64,000 nucleotides of DNA from NCBI RefSeq assembly GCF_012927445.1, contig NZ_JABBPD010000002.1:124001-188000 (forward strand), in the 5' to 3' direction. This DNA comes from Rhodoferax sp. (lineage in GTDB: Bacteria; Pseudomonadota; Gammaproteobacteria; Burkholderiales; Burkholderiaceae_C). Under the pieces are notes generated by a model that ran no database searches, was not told the origin of the DNA, and saw only the letters and a program-made list of their open reading frames with translations. This document shows, piece by piece, positions 45,508 through 59,053 of this stretch (positions are counted from its first letter, which is position 1; every line of letters starts with the position of its first letter). The position numbers and the translations under genes were made by a program.

Positions 45508-46435
45508 AAATAATTTGTCTACTTCTGACCTGAATGCGCCTGAGCAATCGATGAGTGAGCTGGTATCTGCAGGAACGATGCTAAAAAATGCACGCGAAGC
45601 CGAAGGGCTGAGCATTGCTGTCCTTGCTGTTTCACTGAAGGTACCCGTCAAAAAGCTGGAAGCGCTAGAAGCAGACCGATTTGATTTGTTGCCTGATAAC
45701 GTTTTTGCTCGAGCACTTGCTGCCAGCGTTTGTCGAACCTTGAAAATTGATCCGGCGCCGATATTGGAACGCTTGCCACATCCGACAGCACCACGGTTGA
45801 AAACCGATGAATCGGGGATCAATACGCCATTTCGTACCTCCGGTGATAAATTTAATTTGTCGTTTTTGAATCAGCTTTCCAAACCTTTTGTGTTGGCTGT
45901 TTTGGTGCTTCTTGTTGGTGTGGTTGTACTTGTTTTTCTCCCCTTCACACAGCGAGCCGAAATTGCCAATATTCTGAGGTCTGATGTTGCCGCTATAAAT
46001 TCCCCTTTACAGGCACCCATGTCATCGGACAATGATGCTGCCAACGAGGCAGCTGCACCGCCACAGGTAATCGACTCGACGGTTGCAACTTCGGCGGCTC
46101 CATTGGCAATGAGTCAGGCGTCTGTTGTGCCTTTGGCAATATTGCCGGGTGATGTGGCAACTGCATCGCCTGCGATGGTGGCTGGTTCGGGCGCAACGAC
46201 CGGCACTGTAGTCTTGACCGCGCATCGATCATCCTGGGTCGAGGTTGTTGACGCTAGCGGGGTCGTTCAAGTACGTAAGACCATGAAGGATGGCGAGACC
46301 GTTGGTGCTTCCGGTGTCATGCCTCTTTCTGTTGTGGTTGGGCGGGCTGATACCACTGAGGTCCAAGTGCGCGGCAAACCATTTGATTTGTCACGTCTTG
46401 CAAAAGATAACGTTGCTCGCTTTGAGGTGAAATAG
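45500..46435 (+). CDS. rodZ: RodZ-like cytoskeletal membrane protein with helix-turn-helix domain
   Basis: A 311-residue protein. The N-terminal Cro-type helix-turn-helix domain is at about 23-85 ([19 protein letters not shown]), a single membrane segment at about 130-149, then an Ala/Ser/Pro-rich linker and a C-terminal DUF4115 domain ([19 protein letters not shown]). RodZ ties the MreB cytoskeleton to the membrane. ATG 45500 is chosen, inside the end of pilW; the frame is open well upstream. The TAG stop shares its G with the GTG start of ispG. Confidence 0.88.
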   Translation: MSENNLSTSDLNAPEQSMSELVSAGTMLKNAREAEGLSIAVLAVSLKVPVKKLEALEADRFDLLPDNVFARALAASVCRTLKIDPAPILERLPHPTAPRLKTDESGINTPFRTSGDKFNLSFLNQLSKPFVLAVLVLLVGVVVLVFLPFTQRAEIANILRSDVAAINSPLQAPMSSDNDAANEAAAPPQVIDSTVATSAAPLAMSQASVVPLAILPGDVATASPAMVAGSGATTGTVVLTAHRSSWVEVVDASGVVQVRKTMKDGETVGASGVMPLSVVVGRADTTEVQVRGKPFDLSRLAKDNVARFEVK

Positions 46436-47709
46436 TGGAATCTTTTTTACCGATTGAATCGGCGACTCCCAAGACACGGCGGTCCGGTCAGGCCCGCGTA
46501 GTCTGGGGTGGACGAGTTGTTACCTTGGGTGGTGATGCGCCTGTGCGTATTCAGTCCATGACCAACACCGACACGGTCGATGTCATCGGCACCGCTATCC
46601 AAGTCAAGGAATTGGCCCTTGCCGGATCTGAACTGGTGCGTCTGACGGTAAATACGCCGGAGGCTGCGCAGGCTGTGCCGCATGTTCGGGAGCAACTAGA
46701 CCGCATGGGAATTGATGTTCCTCTGATTGGTGACTTCCACTTCAACGGTCATCGTCTGCTCACAGATTTTCCGGCATGTGCGCAAGCTTTGTCCAAGTAT
46801 CGAATTAATCCCGGCAATGTAGGCAAAGGGGACAAGCGCGACAAGCAGTTCGGCTTGATGATTGAAGCCGCCATGCGTTGGGATAAGCCGGTTCGGATCG
46901 GTGTAAATTGGGGTAGTCTGGACCAGGAGTTGCTGGCCAGTTTAATGGACGAAAACAGCCGCCGCTCCACGCCTTGGGATGCCAAACCGGTCATGTATGA
47001 GGCCTTGATTACGTCGGCCTTGGAGTCTGCACGCCGAGCCGCTGAGATGGGCATGGATGAAAACCAGATCATCTTGTCGTGCAAAGTCAGTGGCGTGCAA
47101 GATTTGGTTTCTGTTTATCGTGAACTGGCCAGACGCTGCAACTATCCACTTCATTTGGGTTTGACTGAAGCGGGTATGGGAACCAAAGGGGCCGTTGCCT
47201 CCGCGACAGCGCTTTCCATCTTGTTACAAGAGGGTATTGGTGACACGATACGCGTTTCTCTGACGCCGCAGCCGGGCGAATCCAGAACCCAGGAAGTTCT
47301 AATTGCGTGTGAAATTCTGCAAGCATTGGAGCTAAGGTCGTTCGTCCCCAGTGTGACGGCCTGCCCTGGTTGCGGTCGCACCACCAGTACAACTTTCCAA
47401 GAGCTCACCAAACAGATAGAAGACTTTTTGAGGGCGCAAATGCCCGTCTGGCGCGAGAAATACCCAGGCGTCGAAAAGTTGAAGGTCGCGGTGATGGGTT
47501 GTATTGTGAATGGCCCCGGTGAAAGCAAGCATGCTGATATCGGAATCAGTCTGCCGGGCAACGGGGAGGCACCAGCCGCCCCAGTCTTCATTGACGGTGA
47601 AAAGCGTTTAACCTTGCGCGGAGACACTATTGCGCAAGAGTTTCAGAAAATTGTCGAAAACTATGTTGAAAAACGTTTTGGTACTCCTGCGACTGCCGAG
47701 ATGGTTTGA
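46435..47709 (+). CDS. ispG: 4-hydroxy-3-methylbut-2-enyl diphosphate synthase (IspG)
   Basis: A 424-residue 4Fe-4S enzyme of the MEP isoprenoid pathway. The cluster ligands are the two Cys of TACPGCGRT and the Cys of [11 protein letters not shown], which also holds the conserved Glu. The GTG start at 46435 overlaps the rodZ stop. The length is longer than that of E. coli IspG (372) because of an insert near residues 160-200, common in betaproteobacteria. The hisS gene follows. Confidence 0.96.
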   Translation: MESFLPIESATPKTRRSGQARVVWGGRVVTLGGDAPVRIQSMTNTDTVDVIGTAIQVKELALAGSELVRLTVNTPEAAQAVPHVREQLDRMGIDVPLIGDFHFNGHRLLTDFPACAQALSKYRINPGNVGKGDKRDKQFGLMIEAAMRWDKPVRIGVNWGSLDQELLASLMDENSRRSTPWDAKPVMYEALITSALESARRAAEMGMDENQIILSCKVSGVQDLVSVYRELARRCNYPLHLGLTEAGMGTKGAVASATALSILLQEGIGDTIRVSLTPQPGESRTQEVLIACEILQALELRSFVPSVTACPGCGRTTSTTFQELTKQIEDFLRAQMPVWREKYPGVEKLKVAVMGCIVNGPGESKHADIGISLPGNGEAPAAPVFIDGEKRLTLRGDTIAQEFQKIVENYVEKRFGTPATAEMV

Positions 47710-47717
47710 TTGAATTC

Positions 47718-49031
47718 ATGAGCGAAAAAATAATTAGTACAAAGTCTGAAAAACTAACCGCTGTTAAGGGTATGAACGATGTTCTGCCGCCGCAATCGGC
47801 GGCGGTTGAATGGCTTGAAGGTAAAGTCCGTTCGTTGATGGCCCGTTATGCCTACCGCAATATTCGTACGCCCATCGTTGAGCGGACACCATTGTTCGTC
47901 CGGGGTTTGGGCGAGGTCACGGATATTGTCGAAAAGGAAATGTATTCCTTTGAGGATCGTTTGAATGGGGACCCCCTGACACTGCGCCCTGAAGCCACGG
48001 CTGGTGTGGTGCGGGCGGTTGTGGAGCACTCCATGTTGTATGACGGTGGTAAGCGGCTGTACTACATGGGCCCCATGTTTCGCCACGAGCGGCCGCAACG
48101 CGGCCGTTATCGACAGTTTGACCAAATTGGCGCCGAAGCGCTTGGCTTCTCTGGTGCAGAGGTTGATGCGGAGTTGATTTTGCTGGCGGTGGCTTTATGG
48201 AAGGAAGTGGGCTTGACGGATGTTCGCCTTGAGCTCAACAGTTTGGGGCAACCCAATGAGCGAGCAGAGCACCGACAAGCTTTGATTGCTCATTTTGAGC
48301 TGCATATGGAGGTGTTGGATGAAGACGCCAAGCGGCGTCTGCACACCAATCCGCTACGGATTCTTGATACAAAAAACCCGGCGATGCAGGCGATTGTGGA
48401 GTCGGCACCAAGACCACTGGATTATTTAGGCGCGGCATCGCTGGAACATTTCACGACATTGAAATCTATCCTGGATGCGAATGGCGTGGCCTACACCGTT
48501 AATCCGCGGCTGGTTCGGGGTATGGATTATTACAACCTCACTGTATTTGAATTCACCACCGATCGTCTTGGTTCGCAGGGGACAGTTTGTGCTGGTGGTC
48601 GATATGATTACCTGGTCGAACAATTGGGTGGCAAACCCGCACCTGCCGTCGGATGGGCACTTGGGGTAGACCGGGTGCTGGAGCTCATCAGAGAACAAGG
48701 CTTGGGCGCCGTGGAGTCAACGCTAGATGCCTATGCGATTGTGTCCGAGGTCACCGCCTTGCCCTTGGTGCTGCAGACACTGCAAACGCTGAGAGCCGCC
48801 GGTGTCAGTGTTCAGATGCACGCCAGTTCAGGAGACGGTATGGGCAGCATGAAATCTCAATTCAAGCGAGCGGATAGCAGCGGCGCACACTATGCAATTA
48901 TTTTTGGGACTGATGAAGTTTCCCAGAATTTGGTGACTATTAAATCACTTCGAGATGGTGGCGGCGCGCAAGCTAGCCAATCGCTCAATGAGATCGCTGA
49001 CTGGGCGTCCACCCTACAATCGCGCACTTAA
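47718..49031 (+). CDS. hisS: Histidyl-tRNA synthetase
   Basis: A 437-residue class II aminoacyl-tRNA synthetase. Motif 2 is [19 protein letters not shown] near residues 116-134; the histidine-specific motif [12 protein letters not shown] follows near 265, and motif 3 lies in [17 protein letters not shown]-terminal anticodon-binding domain is present. ATG 47718 is chosen over an in-frame TTG at 47706 that overlaps ispG. A HisRS-like paralogue, HisZ, is coded further on. Confidence 0.97.
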   Translation: MSEKIISTKSEKLTAVKGMNDVLPPQSAAVEWLEGKVRSLMARYAYRNIRTPIVERTPLFVRGLGEVTDIVEKEMYSFEDRLNGDPLTLRPEATAGVVRAVVEHSMLYDGGKRLYYMGPMFRHERPQRGRYRQFDQIGAEALGFSGAEVDAELILLAVALWKEVGLTDVRLELNSLGQPNERAEHRQALIAHFELHMEVLDEDAKRRLHTNPLRILDTKNPAMQAIVESAPRPLDYLGAASLEHFTTLKSILDANGVAYTVNPRLVRGMDYYNLTVFEFTTDRLGSQGTVCAGGRYDYLVEQLGGKPAPAVGWALGVDRVLELIREQGLGAVESTLDAYAIVSEVTALPLVLQTLQTLRAAGVSVQMHASSGDGMGSMKSQFKRADSSGAHYAIIFGTDEVSQNLVTIKSLRDGGGAQASQSLNEIADWASTLQSRT

Positions 49032-49044
49032 TTAAAAAAACCTC

Positions 49045-49779
49045 ATGGCAAATCATTTAGATCTAGAAGAACAAGAGCAACTCGACCAGCTTAAGCATTT
49101 TTGGAAGCAGTACGGCAACCTGATCACATGGTTTCTGATCGTTGTATTGGGTGCATTTGCAAGCTGGAATTTTTATCAGTATTGGCAGCGCAGTCAGGCA
49201 ACGCAGGCTTCTGCCATGTACGATGAAGTCGAACGGGTCGTAAAGTCGGCTGATGCTGCAAAAATTGACCGTGTTTTCATTGATATGAAAGACCGGTTCT
49301 CGTCCACGACTTATGCCCAGCAAGCTGGGTTATTGGTGGCAAAACAGTATTACAACGCAGGTAATGTTGAAGCCTCCAAAGCCGCTTTGAGCTGGGTTGC
49401 TGATAAATCCTCTGATGCCGGGCACCAGGCCATTGCAAAGCTGCGTTTGGCTGGCATCTTGATGGAGTCCAAGTCTTTCGATGATGCGTTGAAGCAGTTG
49501 AGCGGTTCATTTCCCGCCAATTTTGATGCGCTGGTGGCCGATCGCCAAGGAGATATCTACCTTTTGCAAGGGAAAAAGGCAGAAGCAATTGCCGCATACG
49601 GAAAGGCATTCAAGACTTTCGATGAGCGCACGGAATACCGGCGTTTGGTCGAGGTTAAATTGAACTCCCTTGGGGTTGATCCTTTGAGCGCTGGTAACGC
49701 CGGCGGTGCCGTCGATGTGTCTAAAAATAGTGGCACAGTGCCTGTCGCAGAATTTCAAGCACCGGAAGGTAAAAAGTGA
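49045..49779 (+). CDS. YfgM-like single-membrane-span TPR protein
   Basis: A 244-residue protein with one N-terminal membrane segment at about 25-42 (LITWFLIVVLGAFASWNFY) and an external helical TPR-like domain (SKAALSWVADKSSDAGHQAI, DRQGDIYLLQGKKAEAIAAY). This is the YfgM/DUF2133 family, an ancillary partner of the SecYEG translocon and the periplasmic chaperone PpiD. It lies between hisS and bamB as in E. coli and overlaps bamB by 4 nt. Confidence 0.9.
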   Translation: MANHLDLEEQEQLDQLKHFWKQYGNLITWFLIVVLGAFASWNFYQYWQRSQATQASAMYDEVERVVKSADAAKIDRVFIDMKDRFSSTTYAQQAGLLVAKQYYNAGNVEASKAALSWVADKSSDAGHQAIAKLRLAGILMESKSFDDALKQLSGSFPANFDALVADRQGDIYLLQGKKAEAIAAYGKAFKTFDERTEYRRLVEVKLNSLGVDPLSAGNAGGAVDVSKNSGTVPVAEFQAPEGKK

Positions 49780-50915
49780 AGTTTAATTTTCTTTTAAAAG
49801 CGGCCACTCAGGCGGCGCTTATTGCTGGTGTTTTAGGTTTAATTTCTGCTTGTTCAAGTGGGCCGGAGAAGCTGAAGCCCGCCGAGTTGGGGCCCAATGT
49901 TGGCCTGCTAGGTGTGCGCTTGGCATGGACGTCGAAAGTCGGCGCTGTTGATTTTCCATTAGACGTTAAAGTTACTGGTAATACCGTTGCTGTAGCCAGT
50001 TCGGATGGTGTGGTAGGGGCGTTTGACGCACTCACCGGCGCTGAACTATGGCGAACCAATGTAGGTGCGCAAATTGCTGCCGGCGTAGGAAGTGATGGAC
50101 GTTTTGCCGCTGTGGTGACGCGTGGCAATGAATTGGTTGCACTGGATGCCGGGCGCGAAATTTGGCGTCAAAAAATGGCAGCGCAGGGTTTTACCCCGCC
50201 GTTGGTTGCCGGTGGTCGTGTCTTTATCCTGGCGGCGGACCGGTCTGTTACCGCTTTCGACGGTCAGACAGGGCGCAAACTCTGGAATCAGCAACGGCCA
50301 GGTGAGTCCTTGGTGCTTCGTCAATCGGGTGTATTGCTTGCGGTGGGTGATACCTTGGTTGCCGGTCTGGCGGGTCGTCTTGCGGGTATCAATCCATCAA
50401 GCGGTGCCATCCGTTGGGAGTCCCCGATTGCCTCACCACGTGGTACCAACGATATCGAGCGGCTGGTGGATTTGGTCGGACGTGTCAGTCGTGATGGCGA
50501 TGTGGTGTGCTCGCGTGCTTTTCAGGCGGCTGTAGGCTGTGTCGATACCGCTCGTGGAACGTTGCTTTGGAGCAAACCTGCCAGCGGGTCGGTTGGCGTC
50601 CATGGCGATGATAGGTATGTTTATGGCGCTGAGGGTGACGGGAAATTGGTGGCTTGGCGCCGGGCTGACGGGGAGCGTGCCTGGGTATCTGAGCGTTTGC
50701 GGTACCGCACACTGACCGCTCCGTTGGTCGTTGGGCGTTCAGTGGTTGTGGGCGATGACACCGGTCTGGTTCATTTATTGTCTCGTGAAGATGGGGCTGC
50801 GCTCACGCGAGTCGCAACCGATGGTTCGGCGATTGCCGCTGCACCTGTTTTGGCTGGCGGAACGCTGGTTGTTGTCACCCGAAATGGTGGAATTTTTGGC
50901 TTCAAGCCTGAGTAA
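49776..50915 (+). CDS. bamB: Outer membrane assembly lipoprotein BamB
   Basis: A 379-residue beta-propeller lipoprotein. The lipobox ISAC near residue 26 gives the lipidated Cys. PQQ-type blade repeats are visible ([51 protein letters not shown]). BamB helps BamA assemble outer-membrane proteins. The start is GTG 49776, overlapping the previous gene; it is 17 nt before der. Confidence 0.94.
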   Translation: MKFNFLLKAATQAALIAGVLGLISACSSGPEKLKPAELGPNVGLLGVRLAWTSKVGAVDFPLDVKVTGNTVAVASSDGVVGAFDALTGAELWRTNVGAQIAAGVGSDGRFAAVVTRGNELVALDAGREIWRQKMAAQGFTPPLVAGGRVFILAADRSVTAFDGQTGRKLWNQQRPGESLVLRQSGVLLAVGDTLVAGLAGRLAGINPSSGAIRWESPIASPRGTNDIERLVDLVGRVSRDGDVVCSRAFQAAVGCVDTARGTLLWSKPASGSVGVHGDDRYVYGAEGDGKLVAWRRADGERAWVSERLRYRTLTAPLVVGRSVVVGDDTGLVHLLSREDGAALTRVATDGSAIAAAPVLAGGTLVVVTRNGGIFGFKPE

Positions 50916-50932
50916 GTGTTGGACTCTATTTC

Positions 50933-52276
50933 ATGAAACCTGTATTGGCCCTTGTCGGTCGCCCCAATGTTGGAAAATCGACGCTTTTTAATCGGCTAAC
51001 CAAGTCTCGTGATGCCATCGTTGCCGATTACGCCGGGCTTACCCGTGATCGTCACTACGGTAACGGAAAACAAGGCAAACATGAGTTCATTGCCATTGAT
51101 ACCGGTGGATTCGAACCCGATGCCGCGAATGGCATTTTCAAGGAAATGGCCAAACAGACGCGTCAGGCTGTTGCTGAAGCCGATGTTGTTATCTTTGTGG
51201 TTGATGCCCGGGAAGGAATTTCTGCGCAGGATCACGAGATAGCCAAATACCTTCGCCGTCTTGGTAAGCCCTGTGTGCTGGCAGCCAACAAGGCCGAAGG
51301 TATGTTGGCGGGCGCACAACTGGTTGAATTCTTTGAACTGGGTCTCGGTGAGGTTCATCCGGTCTCGGCCGCGCACGGTCAGGGTATCAACTCGTTGGTA
51401 GAGTTGGCGCTGGAGCCGCTTCACCTGGTAGAACCTGATGACGCTGAAGAGCAGCGCGAGCCAGGCATTATCAAGCTGGCAGTTGCCGGTCGCCCCAATG
51501 TTGGTAAATCAACGCTGATCAATACGTGGTTGGGTGAAGAACGTTTGGTCGCCTTTGATTTGCCGGGAACGACACGGGATGCGATTTCTGTTCCGTTTGA
51601 ACGCAACGGTCAAAAATTTGAACTGGTTGACACGGCAGGCTTGCGTCGCAAGGGTAAAGTATTTGAGGCGATCGAAAAATTCTCAGTGGTCAAGACACTG
51701 CAGGCCATTGAATCGTCGAATGTCGTGTTACTACTGATTGATGCCACGCAAGGCGTCACGGATCAGGATGCGCACATTGCCGGCTATATTCTTGAAAATG
51801 GCCGCGCCGTGGTACTCGCTGTCAATAAATGGGATGCGGTAGATGAATACCAGCGTGAAATCGTTAAACGCTCTATCGAGACCCGTTTGCCTTTCTTGAA
51901 ATTCGCCACCATGCACTTGATATCGGCGACAAAAAGGCAGGGGTTGGGGCCACTTTGGGCGTCTATTGCACAGGCTTACAAGGCCGCCAACTGCAAGATG
52001 TCAACGCCCGTCTTGACTCGTTTGCTGCTGGAGGCGGTTCAGTTTCAGAGTCCCAAACGATCGGGTATGTTCCGTCCGAAATTGCGCTATGCCCACCAAG
52101 GGGGCATGAATCCACCGGTGATTGTGATTCACGGTAACTCGCTGGAACATGTGACGGATGCCTACAAGCGATTTCTGGAAGGACGTTTCCGTAAAGAGTT
52201 TGATTTGACGGGCACTCCGATGCGCATCGAGTTTAAAACGTCCAGCAATCCTTTTGCCGACAAGTACGCAGGTTGA
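50933..52276 (+). CDS. der: Ribosome biogenesis GTPase Der (EngA)
   Basis: A 447-residue protein with two tandem GTPase domains, each starting with [10 protein letters not shown] (near residues 9 and 186). G4 motifs are NKAE and NKWD. A C-terminal KH-like domain ends the protein ([17 protein letters not shown]). Der is needed for 50S subunit assembly. It ends a tight run from ndk, and hfq follows after 165 nt with its own leader. Confidence 0.97.
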   Translation: MKPVLALVGRPNVGKSTLFNRLTKSRDAIVADYAGLTRDRHYGNGKQGKHEFIAIDTGGFEPDAANGIFKEMAKQTRQAVAEADVVIFVVDAREGISAQDHEIAKYLRRLGKPCVLAANKAEGMLAGAQLVEFFELGLGEVHPVSAAHGQGINSLVELALEPLHLVEPDDAEEQREPGIIKLAVAGRPNVGKSTLINTWLGEERLVAFDLPGTTRDAISVPFERNGQKFELVDTAGLRRKGKVFEAIEKFSVVKTLQAIESSNVVLLLIDATQGVTDQDAHIAGYILENGRAVVLAVNKWDAVDEYQREIVKRSIETRLPFLKFATMHLISATKRQGLGPLWASIAQAYKAANCKMSTPVLTRLLLEAVQFQSPKRSGMFRPKLRYAHQGGMNPPVIVIHGNSLEHVTDAYKRFLEGRFRKEFDLTGTPMRIEFKTSSNPFADKYAG

Positions 52277-52441
52277 ATTCCCGCGGGGCTGACGGTCGTC
52301 CGCAGAGGGTTGTCGTTGTCCAATTATTCAATGATACAGAGTGACGTTAACTTTAGTATGGGTTTGACGGTTGTCAGCTAGGCAACTCACTTTGCTGTGT
52401 TATCGTTAATGCTTCTTTAATTTTTGAACACGGAGAATATC

Positions 52442-52690
52442 GTGAGCAACAAAGGTCAGTTACTTCAAGACCCTTTCCTGAACGCTTTACGTCGGGAACA
52501 TGTGCCGGTCTCCATTTATCTCGTCAATGGGATCAAGCTGCAAGGGCAGATCGAATCTTTTGATCAGTATGTCGTGCTGCTTCGCAATACGGTTACTCAA
52601 ATGGTCTACAAACACGCCATCTCCACCATTGTGCCGGGGCGTGCTGTAACTTTTGCAACTGGTGAGGGTGACGAACCTGCAGCCGTCTAA
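52442..52690 (+). CDS. hfq: RNA chaperone Hfq
   Basis: An 82-residue Sm-like RNA chaperone that pairs small RNAs with mRNAs. The Sm1 region [19 protein letters not shown] and Sm2 motif [11 protein letters not shown] are conserved. The GTG start at 52442 has GGAG at 52432-52435. The C-terminal tail is short (EGDEPAAV). It overlaps hflX by 23 nt. The 165-nt leader before it likely holds its promoter, which I could not assign. Confidence 0.97.
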   Translation: MSNKGQLLQDPFLNALRREHVPVSIYLVNGIKLQGQIESFDQYVVLLRNTVTQMVYKHAISTIVPGRAVTFATGEGDEPAAV

Positions 52691-53846
52691 ACGCCAATCG
52701 GCTCCAACCATACTGGTTGGGGTTGATTTTGGACTCCCCAATTTCGATGGGCAACTTGAAGAGTTAGGTCTGCTGGCGCAAACAGCAGGCCTAAATCCTG
52801 TTGCCCGTATGACTTGCAAGCGCAAAGCCCCAGATGCGGCCTTATTTGTTGGCACTGGAAAAGCAGATGAGATCAAGTTGCTGGCAGCTCAACTGGGCGC
52901 CGTTGAGGTTCTGTTTGATCAAAGTCTCAGCCCGGCTCAGCAGCGTAATCTTGAACGTCATCTAGAGCTGCCAGTCAATGACCGCACGCTTTTGATACTG
53001 GAAATTTTCGGTCAAAGAGCGCGCAGTCATGAAGGCAAGCTGCAGGTCGAGCTTGCACGAATGCAGTACTTGAGTACGCGCTTGGTTCGCCGCTGGTCGC
53101 ACTTGGAACGTCAAAGCGGTGGCATTGGCATGCGTGGTGGTCCCGGCGAGTCCCAGATCGAACTTGACCGCCGGATGATTGGCGATAACATCAAAAAAAT
53201 CAAAGAGCGCCTGATAAAAGTCAAGCGTCAGCGGCAGACTCAACGTCGTCAGCGCGAACGACGCGATGCATTTAATATTTCCCTTGTCGGCTATACCAAT
53301 GCAGGGAAGTCCACACTGTTCAACGCGCTGGTCAAAGCCCGTGCCTATGCCGCAGATCAGTTGTTTGCAACGCTTGACACCACAACGCGCCAGCTTTATC
53401 TGGGCGAGGCCGGGCGTTCAGTGTCTCTGTCTGACACTGTTGGTTTTATCCGAGACTTGCCACACGGGTTGATCGATGCATTTCAGGCGACCCTTCAAGA
53501 AGCTGTGGATGCAGACCTGCTTCTGCATGTGGTGGATGCTGCCAGTCCTAATTTTCGTGAACAGATTGCTGAGGTTCAGCGCGTGCTGGGTGAGATCGGT
53601 GCCGCTGACATTCCCCAGGTGCTGGTGTTTAACAAATTAGACGCCCTTGACGCGGAACACCGCCCCCTGCAACTGGAAGATACATTTGATCTGGATGGTG
53701 TTCAAATGCCACGGATATTTTTGAGTGCTAAAAGTGGCGAGGGCCTGCCGGCTTTGCGTCAGGAGTTGGCTCGTATTGTGAGTGGGGGCGTCTTGCCTGC
53801 GACGGCTGGGGATCAATTCCCTGATAGTCGTGAGGCTGGCCCCTGA
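52668..53846 (+). CDS. hflX: GTPase HflX
   Basis: A 392-residue ribosome-binding GTPase that splits stalled ribosomes. G1 is [12 protein letters not shown]3 [10 protein letters not shown] and G4 NKLD; the N-terminal HflX domain includes [12 protein letters not shown], and a coiled coil of Arg and Gln ([20 protein letters not shown]) links the two. The start overlaps the hfq 3' end; GTG 52668 is chosen, with GTG 52662 as an alternative. Confidence 0.94.
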   Translation: MTNLQPSKRQSAPTILVGVDFGLPNFDGQLEELGLLAQTAGLNPVARMTCKRKAPDAALFVGTGKADEIKLLAAQLGAVEVLFDQSLSPAQQRNLERHLELPVNDRTLLILEIFGQRARSHEGKLQVELARMQYLSTRLVRRWSHLERQSGGIGMRGGPGESQIELDRRMIGDNIKKIKERLIKVKRQRQTQRRQRERRDAFNISLVGYTNAGKSTLFNALVKARAYAADQLFATLDTTTRQLYLGEAGRSVSLSDTVGFIRDLPHGLIDAFQATLQEAVDADLLLHVVDAASPNFREQIAEVQRVLGEIGAADIPQVLVFNKLDALDAEHRPLQLEDTFDLDGVQMPRIFLSAKSGEGLPALRQELARIVSGGVLPATAGDQFPDSREAGP

Positions 53847-53885
53847 TTGGTCACAATCCTGTAACGATACACAAGAGAAGAAGAA

Positions 53886-55271
53886 ATGAAACTTCATTTA
53901 CGCAGCTTTCGCTGGGCTTATTTGCCGGAGCGGATCAGGGGAATGTTCAACCTGAATGATCCCCGTTGGGGTCGTAGCGACGACAAACCCGCCGAGGGTG
54001 AAAAAAGTGATCCTGCGCCTTCGGATGGCAATTCGCCGGCTACACCACCAAAGAATGGTAATGAGCGCGGTCAGAAGCGAGGCCCGAACCAAGGGCCTCC
54101 CGATCTCGATGAGTTGTGGCGCGATTTCAACAACAAACTGGGTGGTTTGTTTGGGGGGATTAAAAATGCAGGTCGCGGCATTTCTGGTGGTGGTTCAGGC
54201 GGTGGCAATGGTTCCGGCGGAGGCTTTCAGCCTGACATGAAGAGTGCCGGAATTGGTGTGGGTCTGATTGTTGGCGTTGTCCTCTTGATCTGGCTGGGAA
54301 CGGGATTTTTCATCGTCCAGGAAGGCCAGCAAGCGGTTATTACCCAGTTTGGGAAATACAAGTCCTCAGTGGGGGCTGGTTTTAACTGGCGTCTGCCTTA
54401 TCCCATTCAGCGGCATGAATTGATTTTTGTGACCCAAATCCGCTCGGTGGATGTGGGGCGTGATACGGTTGTCAAGGCAACCGGTTTACGCGAGTCGGCA
54501 ATGCTGACTGAAGATGAGAATATCGTCGAAATCAAATTTGCCGTGCAGTACCGTCTGAACGACGCCCGCGCTTTTCTGTTTGAAAGCAAAGATCCGGGTG
54601 GGGCTGTCGTCCAGGCGGCCGAGACGGCGGTGCGTGAAGTGGTTGGCAAGATGCGCATGGATGGCGCCCTGTCAGAAGAACGCGACCAGATAGCACCTCG
54701 GGTACGTGCCATCATGCAAAGAATTCTGGACCAGTACAAAGTGGGTATTGATGTCGTCGGTATTAATTTGCAGCAGGGCGGTGTGCGTCCGCCAGAGCAG
54801 GTGCAGGCGGCTTTTGATGATGTGCTGAAGGCCGGTCAGGAGCGCGAGCGTGCCAAGAATGAAGGCCAAGCCTATGCCAATGACGTGGTGCCGCGCGCAG
54901 TGGGTTCCGCATCGCGCTTAAAAGAAGAATCGGATGCTTACAAATCAAGAATTGTGGCGCAGGCGCAAGGTGATGCGCAACGTTTTAAATCGGTGCTGGC
55001 GGAGTACCAGAAAGCACCCCAGGTAACGCGCGACCGCATGTACCTTGATTCAATGCAGCAGATTTACAGCAATGTCACCAAGGTGATGGTTGACTCCAAA
55101 CAAGGTTCAAACCTGCTGTACCTCCCGCTTGACAAGATCATGCAAATGAGCGGACAGAGTCCGGACGCTGCGGGAACAGTTCCGGTCGTGCCTGCGACCA
55201 CGCCTGCCAACCCGATACCAGACGCACGGACACGGGATGCTGCCCGTGTCCGCGATCGTGATATACGCTAG
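53886..55271 (+). CDS. hflK: HflK subunit of the HflKC membrane complex
   Basis: A 461-residue SPFH-family protein anchored by a membrane segment at about 121-143. The N-terminal region before it is unusually Gly/Pro-rich (GGGSGGGNGSGGG). With HflC it forms a cage around FtsH and modulates its proteolysis. An alternative start at ATG 53943 (MFNLNDPRWGR) is the one often seen in the family. The gene is 9 nt upstream of hflC. Confidence 0.93.
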   Translation: MKLHLRSFRWAYLPERIRGMFNLNDPRWGRSDDKPAEGEKSDPAPSDGNSPATPPKNGNERGQKRGPNQGPPDLDELWRDFNNKLGGLFGGIKNAGRGISGGGSGGGNGSGGGFQPDMKSAGIGVGLIVGVVLLIWLGTGFFIVQEGQQAVITQFGKYKSSVGAGFNWRLPYPIQRHELIFVTQIRSVDVGRDTVVKATGLRESAMLTEDENIVEIKFAVQYRLNDARAFLFESKDPGGAVVQAAETAVREVVGKMRMDGALSEERDQIAPRVRAIMQRILDQYKVGIDVVGINLQQGGVRPPEQVQAAFDDVLKAGQERERAKNEGQAYANDVVPRAVGSASRLKEESDAYKSRIVAQAQGDAQRFKSVLAEYQKAPQVTRDRMYLDSMQQIYSNVTKVMVDSKQGSNLLYLPLDKIMQMSGQSPDAAGTVPVVPATTPANPIPDARTRDAARVRDRDIR

Positions 55272-55280
55272 GAGCCCACA

Positions 55281-56180
55281 ATGAACAGGCTAGGTTTTAT
55301 TTTCTCTGCTCTTCTGGTGGCCTTGGCGCTCGCTAGTTCAATGCTGTTTGTGGTTGATCAACGGCAGTTTGGTGTGGTGTACGCCTTGGGGCAAATCAAG
55401 GAGGTCATTACCGAACCCGGTTTGAACTTCAAATTGCCGCCGCCATTTCAAAATGTGTCTTACATTGACAAGCGACTGTTGACGCTGGAAACCAGCGATA
55501 CCGAACCCATGCTGACGGCTGAAAAGCAGCGCATGGTGATTGACTGGTACGTTCGCTGGCGCATCACTGATCCCACCCAATACATCCGAAACGTCGGTTT
55601 GACGGAGGCTGATGGTGCCAATCAACTTAATCGAGTGGTTCGTAATGCATTTCAGGAAGAAATCAACAAGCGCACGGTCAAGGAACTGCTGGCAACCAAA
55701 CGAGAAGCCATCACGGCCGATGTGAAGGCTGAAGTGCTGGACAAAGTCAAGGGCAGCAAGCCCTGGGGCGTTGACATTGTGGACGTTCGGATCACCCGCG
55801 CGGATTACGTCGACGCGATCACCGAGTCGGTGTATCGACGCATGGAAGCCGAGCGTAAGCGGGTCGCCAATGAATTGCGCTCGACTGGTGCGGCCGAGGG
55901 TGAAAAGATTCGTGCCGATGCGGATCGTCAGCGGGAGGTCGCAGTGGCGAATGCCTACCGCGATGCGCAAAAGATCAAAGGCGAGGGCGACGCTGAAGCC
56001 GCCCGCATCTATGCCGAAGCCTTTGGTCGCGACCCTCAATTTGCCCAGTTTTACCGCAGTCTGGATGCCTACAAGGCCAGCTTCAACAAGAAGAGCGATG
56101 TCATGGTGGTCGACCCTGCCTCCTCGGAGTTCTTCAAGGTATTTCGCGGTAACGCTGCCGGCGCTCCTTCCAAGAAATAA
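55281..56180 (+). CDS. hflC: HflC subunit of the HflKC membrane complex
   Basis: A 299-residue SPFH-family protein with an N-terminal membrane segment (FIFSALLVALALASSMLFVV) and an external SPFH domain with FVVDQRQFGVVYALGQI. Together with HflK it forms the FtsH-regulating cage. A long coiled-coil helix from about 190 to 260 (RMEAERKRVANELRSTGAAE) is conserved. It lies 2 nt before the DUF2065 gene. Confidence 0.95.
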   Translation: MNRLGFIFSALLVALALASSMLFVVDQRQFGVVYALGQIKEVITEPGLNFKLPPPFQNVSYIDKRLLTLETSDTEPMLTAEKQRMVIDWYVRWRITDPTQYIRNVGLTEADGANQLNRVVRNAFQEEINKRTVKELLATKREAITADVKAEVLDKVKGSKPWGVDIVDVRITRADYVDAITESVYRRMEAERKRVANELRSTGAAEGEKIRADADRQREVAVANAYRDAQKIKGEGDAEAARIYAEAFGRDPQFAQFYRSLDAYKASFNKKSDVMVVDPASSEFFKVFRGNAAGAPSKK

Positions 56181-56182
56181 AC

Positions 56183-56371
56183 TTGGATAGCGACACGCTC
56201 TGGCTGGCGATGGCCCTCGTTCTGGTGATCGAGGGCCTTTACCCATTTGTATCCCCGGCCGGTTGGCGTCGGATGTTTGCTCAGATTCTTCAATTGACCG
56301 ATGGACAGCTCCGTTTTTTCGGAATGTGCAGCATATCTGTCGGTGCGCTGCTGATTTGGTATCTGCTGTGA
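56183..56371 (+). CDS. DUF2065 small membrane protein
   Basis: A 62-residue protein with two hydrophobic segments (LWLAMALVLVIEGLYPF and MCSISVGALLIWYLL) and the conserved VEGLYPF/SPxGWR core, here IEGLYPFVSPAGWRRMF. The start is TTG 56183, 2 nt after hflC. DUF2065 proteins often sit between hflC and hisZ or purA; no function is known. Confidence 0.88.
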   Translation: MDSDTLWLAMALVLVIEGLYPFVSPAGWRRMFAQILQLTDGQLRFFGMCSISVGALLIWYLL

Positions 56372-56429
56372 GAGATTCCGGCACCTAAGCCCGGTAAAAT
56401 CACGGTTTTAACAGCTCCCCCAAAATCAC

Positions 56430-58966
<2,537 letters not shown>

Positions 58967-59005
58967 TTCGTCACGTAGTCAAAATTTCAAGTCAAATCAG
59001 CCTGT

Positions 59006-59047
59006 AGCCCCCGTGCTGCATGCGTACATAGCTATTAATTCAGGAGC
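59006..59047 (+). repeat. 42-bp core repeat, intergenic copy that supplies a ribosome binding site
   Basis: Same spacing as the other copies. The last bases of this copy (CAGGAGC) include AGGAG at 59042-59046, seven nt from the ATG of the phosphoribosyltransferase gene. The element thus reaches into the translation start region. Confidence 0.85.
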
Positions 59048-59053
59048 AACACA

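Noticed and set aside
52320..52441. A sigma-70 or sigma-32 promoter for hfq (TTGACG at 52364)
   Set aside because: No acceptable -10 element lies at the right distance, so no promoter was annotated although one is expected in this leader.
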